Source: Oscheius sp. JU75
Taxonomy: Eukaryota > Nematoda > Chromadorea > Rhabditida > Rhabditidae
Assembly (NCBI GenBank): GCA_037178855.1
Contig: JASJZC010000001.1
Location: forward strand, 6,696,001 to 6,760,000
Direction: 5' to 3'
Length of the DNA: 64,000 nt
In this document: positions 44,761-56,221 of the stretch, piece after piece
Position numbering within the stretch: position 1 is the stretch's first letter
Layout of the letters: each line of letters starts with the position of its first letter
Translations under genes and position numbers: made by a program
The notes under the pieces: generated by a model
What the model was told of the DNA's origin: nothing
What the model saw: the letters and a program-made list of their open reading frames with translations, nothing else
Databases searched by the model: none

Positions 44761-45891
44761 ATGCCTTCGAAGCCGGCCCCGAAGAAGAAGGCAAAGAGGG
44801 AAAAGACGATTCAGGAGGAGTCTGGCAGGAAGAAAAAGCGACCTATGAGGAAGATGCCTAGCGCTGCTATCGCGCCCCTGAAAGATTCCGATCGTCTGGC
44901 CTCTGTAGCGCAGCCCGTGGTATCCGAGCCGAAGCCGACAGTTGGAAAAGGAGGAGCCAGTCGTGCCGTCGTCAACTGGGTGCAGCGAGCCTTGGACATG
45001 GGCGTCCATGCGCTTCTGGAAGAATACAACGGACTCGCCAAGTACACTCTACCGAACATGACCTACGAAGCCTTCAAGGCTAACCATGAAGCTGGCAAGA
45101 ACCGCTACCAAGACGTCCCCTGTCAGGATCAATGTCGTGTAGTGCTGAAGTGGCCCGGATGTCCCACTGACTACATTCATGCCAACTATGTCTCCACTCC
45201 ACAAGGACCACGTCGGTTCATCTGTACTCAAGGTCCTCTCGACTGCAGTGTGCCCGAGTTCTGGATGATGATTCTACAGGAAGAGACTACTGTCATTGTG
45301 ATGTTGTGTAATACTATCGAGTGCGGCAAGTACAAGTGCGCCCAATATTGGCCGGAACAAGAAGGAGAGACGACCAAACTCGAGTGCTGCGAAGTCACCA
45401 ACAAGGGAGCTGTCTTCCTGCCGAATGAGCCGACCGTCAAGAAAACTTCGCTGCTCGTGCGCTACCAGGACAAGGAGCGGATTGTCCATCATTTCCAGTG
45501 GCTCGACTGGCCGGACCGTGGGGTACCGCCGTGTCGTCTGACGGCCATGCAACTGCTCTCGTCCGTCCGCGGCTCCAAGCAGCCTATCGTCGTCCATTGC
45601 TCGGCCGGAATTGGTAGAACTGGTACAGTAGTAGCTGTCGAGTACATCATGGAGAGACTTGCACATGGACAGGAATGCGCCGCCATGAACGAGCTGCTCA
45701 AGGAACTTCGCAATCAGAGGGCATACAGCATCCAAAACGCTGTGCAGTACCTCTACGTTCATCGAGTCATGCTCTGCTACTTCCTGGAGAAGCACAGGGA
45801 GAGACACAGCTTCCTCCTCGAGGAGAACGATAACAAGGAGAAGTACAACCGCTTCGTCGAGGACTACAACGCGGCCACTGGTAGCAAGTAG
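44761..45891 (+). CDS. Protein tyrosine phosphatase, intronless, nematode-expanded type
   Basis: A single uninterrupted frame of 376 residues removes phosphate from tyrosine. The first ~60 residues are Lys/Arg/Pro-rich and probably disordered. The classical PTP domain spans about 85-355: KNRYQDVPC (substrate loop region), DYIHANYV, FICTQGPLD, WPDRGVP with catalytic D252, the P-loop HCSAGIGRTGT with nucleophile C280 and R286, and the C-terminal Q-loop (NQRAYSIQNAVQY). All catalytic residues are present. The gene lacks introns and is more GC-rich than its neighbours, unlike almost every other gene here, which suggests retroposition or the male-germline PTP class expanded in nematodes. It may counteract kinases such as the SH2 kinase at 30-31 kb; that pairing is inference. 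Confidence 0.95.
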   Translation: MPSKPAPKKKAKREKTIQEESGRKKKRPMRKMPSAAIAPLKDSDRLASVAQPVVSEPKPTVGKGGASRAVVNWVQRALDMGVHALLEEYNGLAKYTLPNMTYEAFKANHEAGKNRYQDVPCQDQCRVVLKWPGCPTDYIHANYVSTPQGPRRFICTQGPLDCSVPEFWMMILQEETTVIVMLCNTIECGKYKCAQYWPEQEGETTKLECCEVTNKGAVFLPNEPTVKKTSLLVRYQDKERIVHHFQWLDWPDRGVPPCRLTAMQLLSSVRGSKQPIVVHCSAGIGRTGTVVAVEYIMERLAHGQECAAMNELLKELRNQRAYSIQNAVQYLYVHRVMLCYFLEKHRERHSFLLEENDNKEKYNRFVEDYNAATGSK

Positions 45892-46406
45892 TGATCCTAC
45901 AATATATAAACATCGAGCAAAGTCTTTTTTTACATTTCTTTCTAGTTTCTTTTGTCTGCAGACAGAATTTAGATAAACGGCACCAGTTTGAATATTTTGT
46001 TGTGTGCTGATACTCGTTGACTATCGCGATTGTTGGTAAAGTAGAGTCCAATCTTACAAAGCGCTTCCAGAGCAGATTCAGAACGTTTCTGGGGAAAGAA
46101 ATTGGCCCAAAGAAAAATATTTCGAACGTTTCCAGACCAGTTTATTCCTTATATCAGCTATAAACTGGAAAAGAATTCGCCTTTCTTTCTAACAAAATGA
46201 CTGTTCTATTGGTTCAAATCAAGTTATCGCTTTCACGACGTTTGTTTCTTTCAAGATCTTCAATCTATGAGATCCGGATCTCTCCCACCTAGCAGAAATA
46301 CGGGAGGTAGGTCCCTCGAACTTCAGCGCAACACGTGCCAATAGTTCGCAGAGGTTCAGCTAGTTTTTCCCCAATCTCTTGTACTACAATCTGATTTAGG
46401 ACGACC
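45892..46406. other. Intergenic region
   Basis: 3' flank of the phosphatase. A minus-strand frame continuing from 46513 down to 46289 (ending CCAEVRGTYLPYFC) looks coding-like but overlaps, in another frame, the small gene model at 46407-46794. Confidence 0.4.
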
Positions 46407-46794
46407 TCAGTGACGACGTTCTGCGTGCAATCCAGATGCCGAAGCGGAGAAACATGGTCCTTGGCGGAACAGAGCCGGACGTGATGTCTTAGGCTTAGGT
46501 TTTTCGAAAGCATTTTTCGTCTGAATGAGACGACTATGCGGCCAAGCTTCGCAAAAATCTACTAAGGCATCGAATCTACGGGGCACCCTAACTAGAATTT
46601 AGAAATTTCACCTTGTCAAGACCCGGAAGCCGGGGCCGAAAAAAAGTAAGCATGGGCTCTTCTTCTTCTGATAATTTCGTCTTATTCATACTGTAATTTT
46701 TTAATGCTTTTGTCGTCAACGTGTCGTCACTTGGTTCTTTTTGCAGTGTAATACTTTTATGGTTAAAAACTGTTTTTTTGCTGTTCGAGCGCAT
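46407..46794 (-). CDS. Unidentified small protein, two-exon model
   Basis: A model with exons 46794-46612 and 46520-46407 (GT-AG intron of 91 nt, phase 0) gives 98 residues, rich in Lys, Ser and Glu, including KLSEEEEPMLTFFRPRLPG. I know no family. The second exon also has a longer frame (to 46289) that looks at least as coding-like, so the exon choice may be wrong, or this could be two overlapping chance frames. It is divergent from TRAP-beta. Confidence 0.3.
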
Positions 46795-46936
46795 CACAAT
46801 AGGGTTCAATTCTTTGCTGTAACTTCACACGAAAATACCTTTGCTATTCCATAAAATTCGAATAGCTGACATAGCCCGTTTCATATTCGACTGGGTTATG
46901 TTTCTATAATGTTTTTCAGGGTCGCTGGCTTTTGAT

Positions 46937-47673
46937 ATGCTGGGAATTGTTGCTCTTCTTGCTTTGCTGGCCTGCGCCCAGGTTTGTTTGTTTCAATTCT
47001 AAGCCAAAATATGTCTAGGCTGTACTTCTTGTCTCAAAGGAGCCGGACTGCGCTCGAATGAGGGTCGGAGCTGACTGTGCTGTTCACTATCATTTTGCCA
47101 ATGCTGGAAATGACACTATCACCAAGTAGGCGATAGATCTTCTTCTCTAATTTCTAATTTCCAGTGTGAGAATGGATGACGACTGGGGAATGAACCTGAA
47201 AGGCATGGTCGCAATGGTCAAAGGATCCACTTCGGCCCGTTTTGCCAGCATTGAACCTCACGGACACGCATTCCATAGCTTCATCTTCTGTCCGAACAGT
47301 GTCGAAAATGGTGACAAGCTGTTCCACCTCACTGCCAAGTCGGCTGCTGTCCATTATGAGTGAGTTTGTTTGTTTACCCAAACAAGCTCGGTGTTGATAC
47401 ATGTGAGTATCAAATCTCTGTTCTGAGTACGTTCAAAAAACGTTGTGTTTTAGACTGAACGGGGAGAGTCGTCTGGTGTATTCGTCTTCGATTGTCAACG
47501 ACTCCCGTGCCGAGCATCGTCATTTCGTCATGAGCAGCAGTCTGTACGACAAGCTGGTGGGATCCAAACTTCAGTATTGGCTCGTCTTTGCCAGTCTCGT
47601 CTCTGCTCCCACCCTCCTCAGTCTCTTCTTCCATTTTAAAACCGACAAGCAATTCCCTATGAAAAAGACCTAA
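46937..47673 (+). CDS. SSR2: Translocon-associated protein subunit beta (TRAP-beta, SSR2)
   Basis: A single-pass ER membrane glycoprotein of the TRAP complex beside the Sec61 channel. Exons are 46937-46981, 47019-47125, 47165-47359 and 47454-47673, giving 188 residues (human 183). There is a signal peptide at 1-17 (MLGIVALLALLACAQA), a lumenal beta-sandwich with the family's LKGMVAMVKG and FASIEPHGHAFHSF region, two NxS/T glycosylation sites (NDT and NDS), a transmembrane helix near residues 155-175 and a short basic cytosolic tail (KTDKQFPMKKT). Similarity to the human protein is moderate, but topology and length fit. It precedes SCAPER by 251 bp on the same strand. Confidence 0.85.
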
Positions 47674-47924
47674 TAAGCCCTCTTTCCTTCATTACTCCTC
47701 CATGTTTTTATATAGTTATCCAGTTGTTTTTAGCCCAGTAAATGTTATATATTGGATGGTCGATATCGTTCACCTACTCAGACGGAAGTGCATTAGCCCA
47801 CGTAATATTGCGTATTGACCTGAACACACCTCGAGACTAACAGCTGATTTCAAAACATCTCCTTATTAAATTGATTGCCAGAACTTATGTATTCAGCCTT
47901 GTGAATGCGGCTGTTTTGTCTGAT

Positions 47925-50900
47925 ATGACTGCTCCTTCTGACAATGGTCTTCTGCCAATGATGAGGGAAGTGCGAGCCTTGTCGATCACGAGCAACAGGT
48001 CGTCGAAAAAGAGGAAGAACAACAGGTAGTTTTTCTGATTGTACTTGTGCTCTTCTTTTATATCTAACCTGGAAAATTCTGAGACTAATACTTGTAGGAA
48101 GAAGAAGGCGAAGGAATGGACTTATTACGTGGAAACACTAAAAAGTTTGTGCTTTTTCTCATGCTAACAGTTTTGTCTATTTTCAGGCTCAATCGACTGC
48201 CTGTACGAGATCTGTCGCCGAGAGCAGAACATCTCTGCCTGTAAAGAAGCCATGATGTATCTGCAGAACGCCGATAAAGATTTCCAGTCGCTCATCGAGG
48301 CAATCAACTTAGAAAGGACGTTTTCCAAAGAAGAGTGAGTTGTAGAAAGTATAAAACAACGATCAGATTAAGCCCTCAAGCAGTTGCCTGGGAAATCAGA
48401 AAGTCGCTAAACTCGCCCACACACAATTTCCATGAGAAAAAACTTATGTCAGTCTTGCCAATTTCTCCGATTGTCATCAGCGAGATGGTCCATTCGGTTA
48501 CTGAAGGAAATAAAGGTCGGTCTTTCACTTGTATTTTCCTAGAATAATCAGATGATCCCGATGATGGCTGGCAAGTTGTCCGAAATAGACGTCGAAAGAG
48601 TACGAGCTCTTCAATTCCTGACAGTGAAAGACTAAATGAACAGGATTTGGAAGACGAGACTTCAGTAAGTGATGCTATTATGGCCAGCAAAGATAATTAA
48701 GAGACCGAGACCTCCGTCAGTTTATGAGAGATTAACCAGTGGAATCAGTAGCAGGAAGCGGACTGTTGATTCGCCAACCCGAGTCCGCATGGTTTCTAGA
48801 GGTGCTTCAGCGGCTGGAAAACTGACGTGTCCTAGAAGTGCCATGGATCTGCCACAGACCAAGGCCTCAATGGCAAAAATCTCATACTGCCGGCAGAGAC
48901 TGTGGGAGAAGGATGTCAAACCGAACTTGGCCGAAAAACTGGCGAGGCAGAAGAGGTAAGACTGACTTGATTGATAGAATATGTAGAGTTTTAGGGAGCA
49001 GAAACAACGACCAGCAGCTCCAACAGTCTGTCGGATCAACTTTAGCGACCCAGCGACCGTGAGAAGACGTGCTCTCGAATACAGCGAGAACTTGAAACAG
49101 GTATCGAAGATTCACAGCACTAGCAAATTCCTTCTATAGACCAGAAGAAAGCCACCACTCGAAGTCCGTTCCCTACAGTCTCTTCAGTCTATCAATGAGA
49201 ATGTCGAAGTTGATTCGGGAGATCTGATTCCCTGCGACCCTCGGCCTTCGGAGCCGTTGGACATTACAACAAGATCCGAGCCACCCAGAATGGAGTCGCT
49301 GTCGCCTGATCTCGACGTGGAATGGAGAGAGATGACCGAGGAGGAACAGTCTCTGGCAATGGAAGAACAAAGCCTCAATTTGGAGATTGAAAAGGCCGAA
49401 TCGGAACTGGAATCCATCGACGCGGAGCTAGAGAGACAAGTGGATGAGGAGGCCGAGGACTATCCAATCCAGGAACCAGCTGAGAAGCCAGTAGCTATCG
49501 AACTGTTCCGACGATTGGAAGTCGAGTTCAAAAACTTTCTCGAAGAGTCTTGGAGCGAAATGATGAACAAGGAGTACAGTGGACAGATCCACGAGCCAGG
49601 AATGGTGGCCGAGAAGCACGAGAAGATGTGTTCGCCGACGAGAAGACGATGCGACAAAGACGACGACGATTTCAGCAAGAGACATGCTGAGAAGATTCGA
49701 AAAGCTGATGAGGCTAGAGAGAAACTTCAGCTGGAGCGAAGACTAAAATTGCAAGAACTGGGGCAGAAGAGAGATGAGGTTCGGGCCAAGCAGGCTGCTC
49801 TGATCGAGAAGAAAAAGATTCATATGGAGAAGAGGATGGAGAAAGCTCGGGAGAACAGGGACAAGAACATTACGGAGATTGTGAAGAAGGCCAAGTCTGA
49901 CGAGCAAAAGGTATAATTTGCTTTTCTATCATTCTTCTGATTTTTCAGGTCCACGAAATCTTGTTCATCAACAACATGCAAGGGCAAAACAACCGCTATA
50001 TGATGCAGTCGAAGGAACAACATGTTGAGGAGCGGAAACAGATTCTGGTAGAGGAAAGAGCGAAGAAGCAGGAAGAAAAGGCACAGAAGGAGCTGGCAGC
50101 TGAGGAGAGACGAAAAGCAGCAGAAAATAAGAGGATTCTCCGTCTGAAGGAGAATGAGGAGAAGAGGGCTAAAAGTGCTCAGAAGGCGATGGAAAAGAGA
50201 AAAACTGCTAAGCAGAAACGAGAGGACAAGGAGAAGGAAGAAGCAGACAGCTTGACAGATTTGCCACCTGGACAGTATAGTCTATCGTCTTTGGTGGTGA
50301 GACAACAATGGCCGGAGTCGACTCCTTTGAAGGAACCTGTGTTCTGTACGAGGTGCTCAGAGACACTGACCACGAAACTAGACTGTTTCACCCACATTTT
50401 GGATGAAGAACATCTATCCAAAGCAGAGATAACCCTTGGAAACTTTACACAAGACAAGCTGGTGAATCTCGGAACTGTTCCAGAACAAATCAAGTTTTAG
50501 GAGGAAGAGTTCAGGACACTGAAAGTAGATCGCCGACCTCGTTCTTCATCAAGCAGTAATCAGTCGTTGAAAGGCCGAGATCCGAGTCTCTCCAAGCAAG
50601 ACCTCCTTCTGTACGACTTTAAACGAGGGTATGTTCGTGTCTCTTTCGTTTCACCTCTTTCCAGAAATGATCAATTTCGCAGCGTATTCAAAGAACCAGA
50701 CCAGAAACTGCCTCAAGCGGATGTCCTATTGGAAAGAATTCAGGAGAGTTCTGGTCAGATCACGGAACCCGTGACGGATGCCATAAATGAAGCTCTGAAA
50801 TGTGTGAAGGATACTGAAGATGCGTTTGTTCCTGTCGCTGAAGCCTTGCTCAAACTCCTCACTTCGTCTGGCAACCAAATACCTCTTGCGTAGGTTCACA

Positions 50901-52258
50901 AAAGTACTTGATCCAATTCAGTTCAGCTCATTCCTCAAAATCTGTTCGCTCATCGAAAAGTGCTCCTCTTCTCCAGCCTTTGCTCTGAAATGTCTCTTCT
51001 CTCAGCCGATACTCCAGCTGTTCACCAGTCTCAACGAATACAGCAAGGTATCCCTTCTTTTTCTAATCCAGTGTTGGAAACAATCACACTATGCCGAAAT
51101 ATTTGCCTAACGATACACTTCAGAACGACCCAAGTTCTTTGTACTTCTCTGCCATTATGTCTGTCTGTCTATCGTTGCTCCAGCCCCTAGGTGCTAGAAA
51201 AGAACTGCTCGATCTAGGGATCGACGAAAATGTTGCCAGTGAGCGAATCACCTTGCTCTATGGGTGAGTCAGCCCACAAACCTTCTGATTCTGTTCAGGC
51301 TAATCGCTGACTTCGGCTCGCACATTCCCTCTCTGGTGAGTCGAGCGGACTCGGCTGTGAGATGGACACGGATCCATAACTTTGCCTCCTACTTCATTGG
51401 GAAAGCAAACGATGAAAACTCGTAAGTTCGATCTGCTCTTTTAGAAAAACCTGTACAGACTGTCGATGATCTACATCGATACCCTGATTCGCGAAACTTA
51501 TGAGTCATTCCGGCTGTCGACTGGAAACGACACTGTGGACAAGAGCGTCAAATGTGACAGTATTGTTACTAGTAATCTGGCCAATAGAATGATGCACATT
51601 ATGGAGAGAGTACAACAGGCTAGACAGCCTCTACTTTGGGCTGTAAGTTCAGCAGAGTCAGAGAGTATAATGCCATTTAGACTTTGTTCAACTGTCCCAG
51701 TCGCAACTTCCGTTTCTGTCTTCTTTGTACAGAGTTGCTGAGAAGAGGAGTGCTGAGAATGAAAGCCGATGCTAGGAGCCTGGAAATAGTTCCACAGCTT
51801 TTGTTCATGCTACGGTACTTTGCGGCGAAGAGCTCGTCTCATCAGGTATGCGTGGGAAAGGAGAGCTGAGAATAGGGAATAGGGGATCCTTCCAAAGGGG
51901 ATAGATCAATGGGGACCGACAAGAGAGTCTTCAGATTCTGTGCATGCTTGGCTACGAGAAGTCAACCATTGGGACCATCTGCCAGCTGCCGAATGAGTTC
52001 TTCACCCAGACGGTCATCGCGACCCAGTCCATTCCCACTCTGGTCTTGATGACTCACGGCTGTTCTTTCTGTCTCAGTCGACTTCTCACCAAACGCGTCT
52101 CCAGTCACATCAACAATTTCATCAAGGTTCTTTCAAACTGTTCTTCCTCTATACAAAAAGTTCAGAGTGCTCCGAAGAATCAACACTACAAGCTTTCGTT
52201 GAAGCACGTTCTTGCGGAAGAGTCTTGGACAGACGCTCTGAAGTTTTACCATTTGTAA
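47925..52258 (+). CDS. SCAPER: SCAPER, S-phase cyclin A-associated protein in the ER
   Basis: An ER-associated protein reported to bind cyclin A/CDK2 and to act in co-translational mRNA decay and ciliary function. Exons: 47925-48025, 48098-48144, 48187-48334, 48367-48515, 48552-48664, 48702-48955, 48995-49100, 49140-49910, 49949-50461, 50501-50628, 50665-50889, 50927-51047, 51124-51263, 51299-51421, 51459-51642, 51681-51845 and 51935-52258. Phases agree, giving 1203 residues (human about 1400). The N-terminal SCAPER domain contains SIDCLYEICRREQNIS; residues about 480-680 are a charged coiled coil rich in Glu/Lys/Arg; a C2H2 zinc finger (CTRCSE...DCFTHILDEEH) lies at about 696-718; the rest is helical. 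The TAG at 50498 is inside a 39-nt in-frame intron (50462-50500), not a premature stop. Confidence 0.9.
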
Positions 52259-52447
52259 TTCTAGTCTCTCGTGATCTCGAGCTATTCCCTGTAATTGCCT
52301 TTCCTTCATAGACCTTAATCGGGTTTGATCTCCTGTGCGCATGAAAAATTTTGAAAGAAAGTGTTTGTCTCTGATGGTATGCTCCAAAGCTATTGAAAAC
52401 TATCCAGGTAACTAGTATTAATACAAACTACCCACGAACTTTTAGCA

Positions 52448-53373
52448 ATGACCGCGCATAGTCCTTTGAAGATTCTGCAAAAGGGTCTGAGCACACAACC
52501 CACAGTAGCTCTCAGCTCTACGATCTATGGCAATCCGAAGGAGCGCTGCACCATTCCTCCAATAGTTCTGCTTCATGGTCTCTTTGGACAGAAGAAAAAC
52601 TGGAATAGCGTGGCCAAGACGCTCCAGAAAACTCTAGGAATCACGGTCTATGCTGTTGACTTGAGAAATCACGGTTCCTCTCCACGAGCCAATTCCATGA
52701 CCTACGAAGATCAGGCTGCCGATGTCATCCGATTCATAAAGACGAAGAAAGAAGAAACGGGTTTCGACAAGGTTCGCTGCTTGGAATCACCTATAACTGA
52801 TATATCCAGGTGAATTTAATCGGTCATTCGATGGGAGGCAAAGTAGCAATGAGACTCGCAGTAGATGCGGAAGGAGGAAGTCTTCTGAACAAACTGGTAA
52901 TTGAAGACGCCAATCCGATCGGGCCCTCTACAGCTGGAACAAAAATGCGGAGTAATATGCTCAACTATACTGCTGCCATTAAGAAAATCGACCGGACACA
53001 GACTCGCCAAGAAATTGAAAAGTTTCTGGAGCCGGCGATTCCGAACACAGCTATTAGACGATATCTTTTGACAAATCTGGAAAAGAATCCGGACGGCAGT
53101 TTTGATTGGAAGTGTAATATGGAGGCTATCGATGGTTATGTGGCTGACAGTCTGGGCACTTCTGTCGTATCTACAGGTGCTTTCACGGGACCAAGTTTAC
53201 TTCTCCTCGGAGAACACAGTGGATGTTTGTCCGAGAACGACGAGTTAAAAATTCGAACTTTCTTCCCTCATATCCACTTTGAAACCATCTCTGATGCTGG
53301 TCACTGGGTACATGCAGACCAGCCCGAAGCTTTTAGTGAAGCAGTGATTAGATTTCTGAAGGAAGTAAAATGA
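52448..53373 (+). CDS. ABHD11: Alpha/beta hydrolase, ABHD11-like
   Basis: A serine hydrolase, mitochondrial in animals. Two exons, 52448-52771 and 52810-53373, give 295 residues (human 315). Motifs: PIVLLHGLFGQKKNW (oxyanion HG), AVDLRNHGSSP, the nucleophile elbow GHSMGG with S115, and the C-terminal catalytic His in ISDAGHWVHADQPE. The wording LHGLFG, DLRNHG and IGHSMGGK matches ABHD11 rather than other hydrolases. The N-terminus is short and basic with few acidic residues, possibly a mitochondrial leader. It starts 190 bp after SCAPER on the same strand, with CTTTTAG two bases before the ATG, so it is probably downstream in an operon. Confidence 0.88.
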
Positions 53374-53591
53374 AAATGAAGGGATTTCCTAGTGTTCTTC
53401 TCTCAATAATTGGATAATGTCCATATGAATTTCGGTAGTCTTCGTATTTCTCTCAATAATATCAAAAAGTGCTATCCACAAGTAAGCTCCTGTGACACAG
53501 GTAGTATGTCAATTAATTTGAGTGGCTAAAAACACGAGCAAGATCTTCGTTTATGTTTGCAAAAACTTTGGAAAAATCAAAATTACAGAAA

Positions 53592-54156
53592 TTACTTGGC
53601 TCTCAATGCCTTCATGGCATCTTCTACTTCGAGTTCGATCGTCTTATTCTGAATCTTTGCTATTCAAACTGTATATCAGAAAACTAACCTTGATGCGAAA
53701 TGCCATTTCTCTGCAAACCATCTTAGTAAGAGAATCAATTTCGAGCTCGATAACAGTCGATACGAAGGTATAGAATGTTAGCGGAGCCATCTTGTCGATG
53801 AATTCTCTGTCCCACCCAACGATAGGTTCCAACGAATTGTCTTGGACGGCATCGTTGCTTCCTGGGAAGATCAGAGGATAGGGTTGTTCATCATATGCAT
53901 GGTGCGTGAGCCAGTCAATAATCTAGATACCAAGATAATAAGAGAGGACAAAGTGGCAAACATACTAATTTGAATATTTCTGGACTCTTATCGAGCTCCA
54001 AGGCAATTAAAGAATCATCAGGTGTCTGAAATTCTTGTATTAGATAGAAACAATAAGGAAGCTTACTTGAACAGCCGCAAAGATGCCTATTTTACTGATG
54101 ATATTTCTTGAAACGCGGAATTCTTTCCCTCTGCAGGTAATAGAGGCCTCATCCAT
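53592..54156 (-). CDS. Skp1-related protein (SCF ubiquitin ligase adaptor)
   Basis: Skp1 proteins link cullin-1 to F-box proteins. Minus-strand exons are 54156-54067, 54025-53966, 53922-53689 and 53648-53592, giving 146 residues (human Skp1 163). The N-terminal BTB-like part reads ITCRGKEFRVSRNI; the middle has IIDWLTHHAYDEQPYP, matching the VIQWCTHHKDDPP region; VGWDREFIDKM matches PVWDQEFLK; then LEIDSLTKMVCREMAFRIK. The tail after residue 128 is replaced by a short charged ending (NKTIELEVEDAMKALRAK), so most of the final F-box-binding helices are missing. Nematodes have many diverged Skp1 paralogues (skr genes); this is probably one. An acceptor TTCAG lies two bases before the ATG. The Merlin element begins 302 bp upstream. 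Confidence 0.85.
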
Positions 54157-54457
54157 TTCTGAAGGAAAAACTGTCAAACAGCAAACGTGAGGACGGAGGA
54201 ATTCCAAATAGTTGAAACGAGGAATAATGAATGCACGAGTCAAGCAAAATGTTGAGACTTTTAGAGGGAACTGGAAAAGAAAATTTTGGCATGAATTTTT
54301 CAAAATTTTGCTGAGTATTCTATGCTTGTACGCTTTAGTAAATAGCCCAGCCAAAAGTGCCGCGTTTTTTTTAATCAATATTTCATGTCGTTTACCACAT
54401 TTTATACAGAAAAACTTGTAAAGGCCTGCCCATAAGGTCTACAACACATAACTTTCT

Positions 54458-56165
54458 GGTAATACTTCGGCAGGCAACACGCATCGTTCGAATTTTTTCG
54501 CGCGCAATCTCTTTTTTGGCGCGGATTCAATATTTTCCTTTTTTTTCAAGCTTTTCCCAGTTTTATCGCTCATTTCTGCTATTTTTCCGTATTTGTCTCG
54601 TTTTATCATTCTTTTGTCCTCAACAAATGGTCTGCTATGCATCTAGAAAGATAAATGTAGCTACAGCCCGTTTTGAAACCCTTTTTTCCCCAGAAAGAAA
54701 GTCTTGTCAACGGGTCAACATATATTTTCTGCACAAAAACAATAAGTCAGGTGGAGGATAAGCTAGTTATGCTTAGCAATCAACTCCAGAAGACGATAGA
54801 AAGGGTCAGAGCAAACATGACGGCCATTCAGTGACTTCCACCAATGAAGAGCCAGGTGAGAAGGGAGGGTCCGTTCACGAACACCTGGTCCAAGACGGAG
54901 AAGAGGCTTCTTGATCTCTTTCCATTGGCGCTCAATCATCTGGGTGGAACAGCCAGTGACCGGGTCCACGAAGTTAAGGCTGTGGTTCACAGCCTGGTGA
55001 CCGTATCCGTGGTTGATGACCTGGCGATACGCGCGCCACTCGTCACTGAAGATCATAGTGCCAGGGGCAACGTTGTTTTTGATCAAGGGGATCAGAGTGG
55101 CGGCGGTTCTGTCTTTGACCCAGAAGGCGCGGACTTCTCGGGTACTCCTGCAAATCATCCCGAACAGCCATGGACCTGAAAGCAGAATTCAGAAGATAAA
55201 TGACTATACTAACCCTGGGTTCGTCGAAGGTAATTGTTGACCCTATGTCCATGATGTCCGTGAAGATTTCCTTGCAGGAACCTGCCTCGATTGGCCTTGC
55301 GCCTTCCTTTCATGAAGCACTCGTCCATCTCTACCACTTCTCCAACGCCTCCCATTTTGGGTGAGGTTTCCAGTTCGACAAGCATGATCTCGCGGATTTT
55401 CTGGGACCAGTGAACGACAGATTCATCACCCAGCTTTCGACCCATGATGTCGGGAAGGGTCGAGACGCGGATATCCTTGACAAGACAAAATGCCACATAG
55501 ACAATATCTTGGGGGTCAACCTGGACAGTTAAAGGTATGCTTGCTATAAAATTTAGACTTACTTTTCGGTTTGGACGACCAGCAGCATCCAAGTGATTGA
55601 AGACGGGCAAGTCGACAGGGGCAACAAGAGCGTCATAGGCAGAGGGCCCGTGATGTGCTGACTTCTCACTGCGGCAACGGGTGCAGCGGAACACGGGATT
55701 GCCGTTCCTTATGGCTTCTTTGATCTTTCCGGTACAGAACGGTTTGTTCGGATTGTACGGCTTCTGGCTGCAGAAGGCGAGGAATTCGTCCCCATTTCGA
55801 TCTTGTCCCACAGGATCGTTGGCTGGCAGAAGATCGTATTGACGGAGAAAAGCTGTTTTCCGGATAGGATCCTCAAATTCTCTACAGAGCTGGAAGAGAG
55901 ACGGGTCTTGACGAGCCATAGTGACTGAAAAACGTCTGACTATCACTTTCTACAGATTTCAGACTTTCAGAGCAGTCCTTTAATCTTTCCTGTATGTATA
56001 AACCTCGGTTTCCTGTATATAACGAGACAAATACGGAAAAATAGCAGAAATGAGCGATAAAACTGGGAAAAGCTTGAAAAAAAAGGAAAAAATTGAATCC
56101 GCGCCAAAAAAAAAATTGCGCGCGAAAAAATTCGAATGATGCGTGTTGCCTGCCGAAGTATTACC
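54458..56165. mobile_element. Intact Merlin-family DNA transposon
   Basis: A 1708-bp element bounded by terminal inverted repeats of about 145 bp (54458-54602 and 56021-56165) that start GGTAATACTTCGGCAGGCAA and differ at only a few positions. It is flanked by a perfect 8-bp target-site duplication AACTTTCT (54450-54457 and 56166-56173). It contains one minus-strand transposase gene with complete catalytic motifs. Highly similar TIRs, a perfect duplication and an open gene imply recent insertion. It sits in the divergent promoter region between the Skp1-like gene and ataxin-10, ending 57 bp before the ataxin-10 ATG. Confidence 0.95.
54763..55919 (-). CDS. Merlin transposase (ISXO2-like DDE domain)
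   Basis: Cuts and reinserts the surrounding element. Minus-strand exons are 55919-55563, 55520-55214 and 55175-54763, giving 358 residues. Residues about 60-90 contain a zinc-ribbon-like FRCTRCRS. The DDE core shows VVEMDECFMKGRRKANRGR (first Asp), WLFGMICRSTREVRAFWV, FSDEWRAYRQV (second Asp) and TQMIERQWKEIKKPL (catalytic Glu), the ISXO2/Merlin pattern related to bacterial IS1016. Both introns are short (42 and 38 nt); retention of the first keeps the frame open, while retention of the second stops it. No internal stop or frameshift seen, so it may be active. Confidence 0.93.
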
Positions 56166-56221
56166 AACTTTCTTACTACAATTGTTGCACCTCACAAATT
56201 CCTATACAGCTCAATTCCAGA

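Noticed and set aside
50462..50500. Apparent premature TAG stop in SCAPER
   Set aside because: The stop lies inside a 39-nt in-frame intron with GTGAAT donor and TTTTAG acceptor; removing it leaves the frame open and the protein normal.
54516..54761. Open frames inside the transposon TIRs (54516-54761 and the minus frame 55967-56167)
   Set aside because: Both terminal repeats encode the same chance peptide on opposite strands; they are by-products of the inverted repeat.
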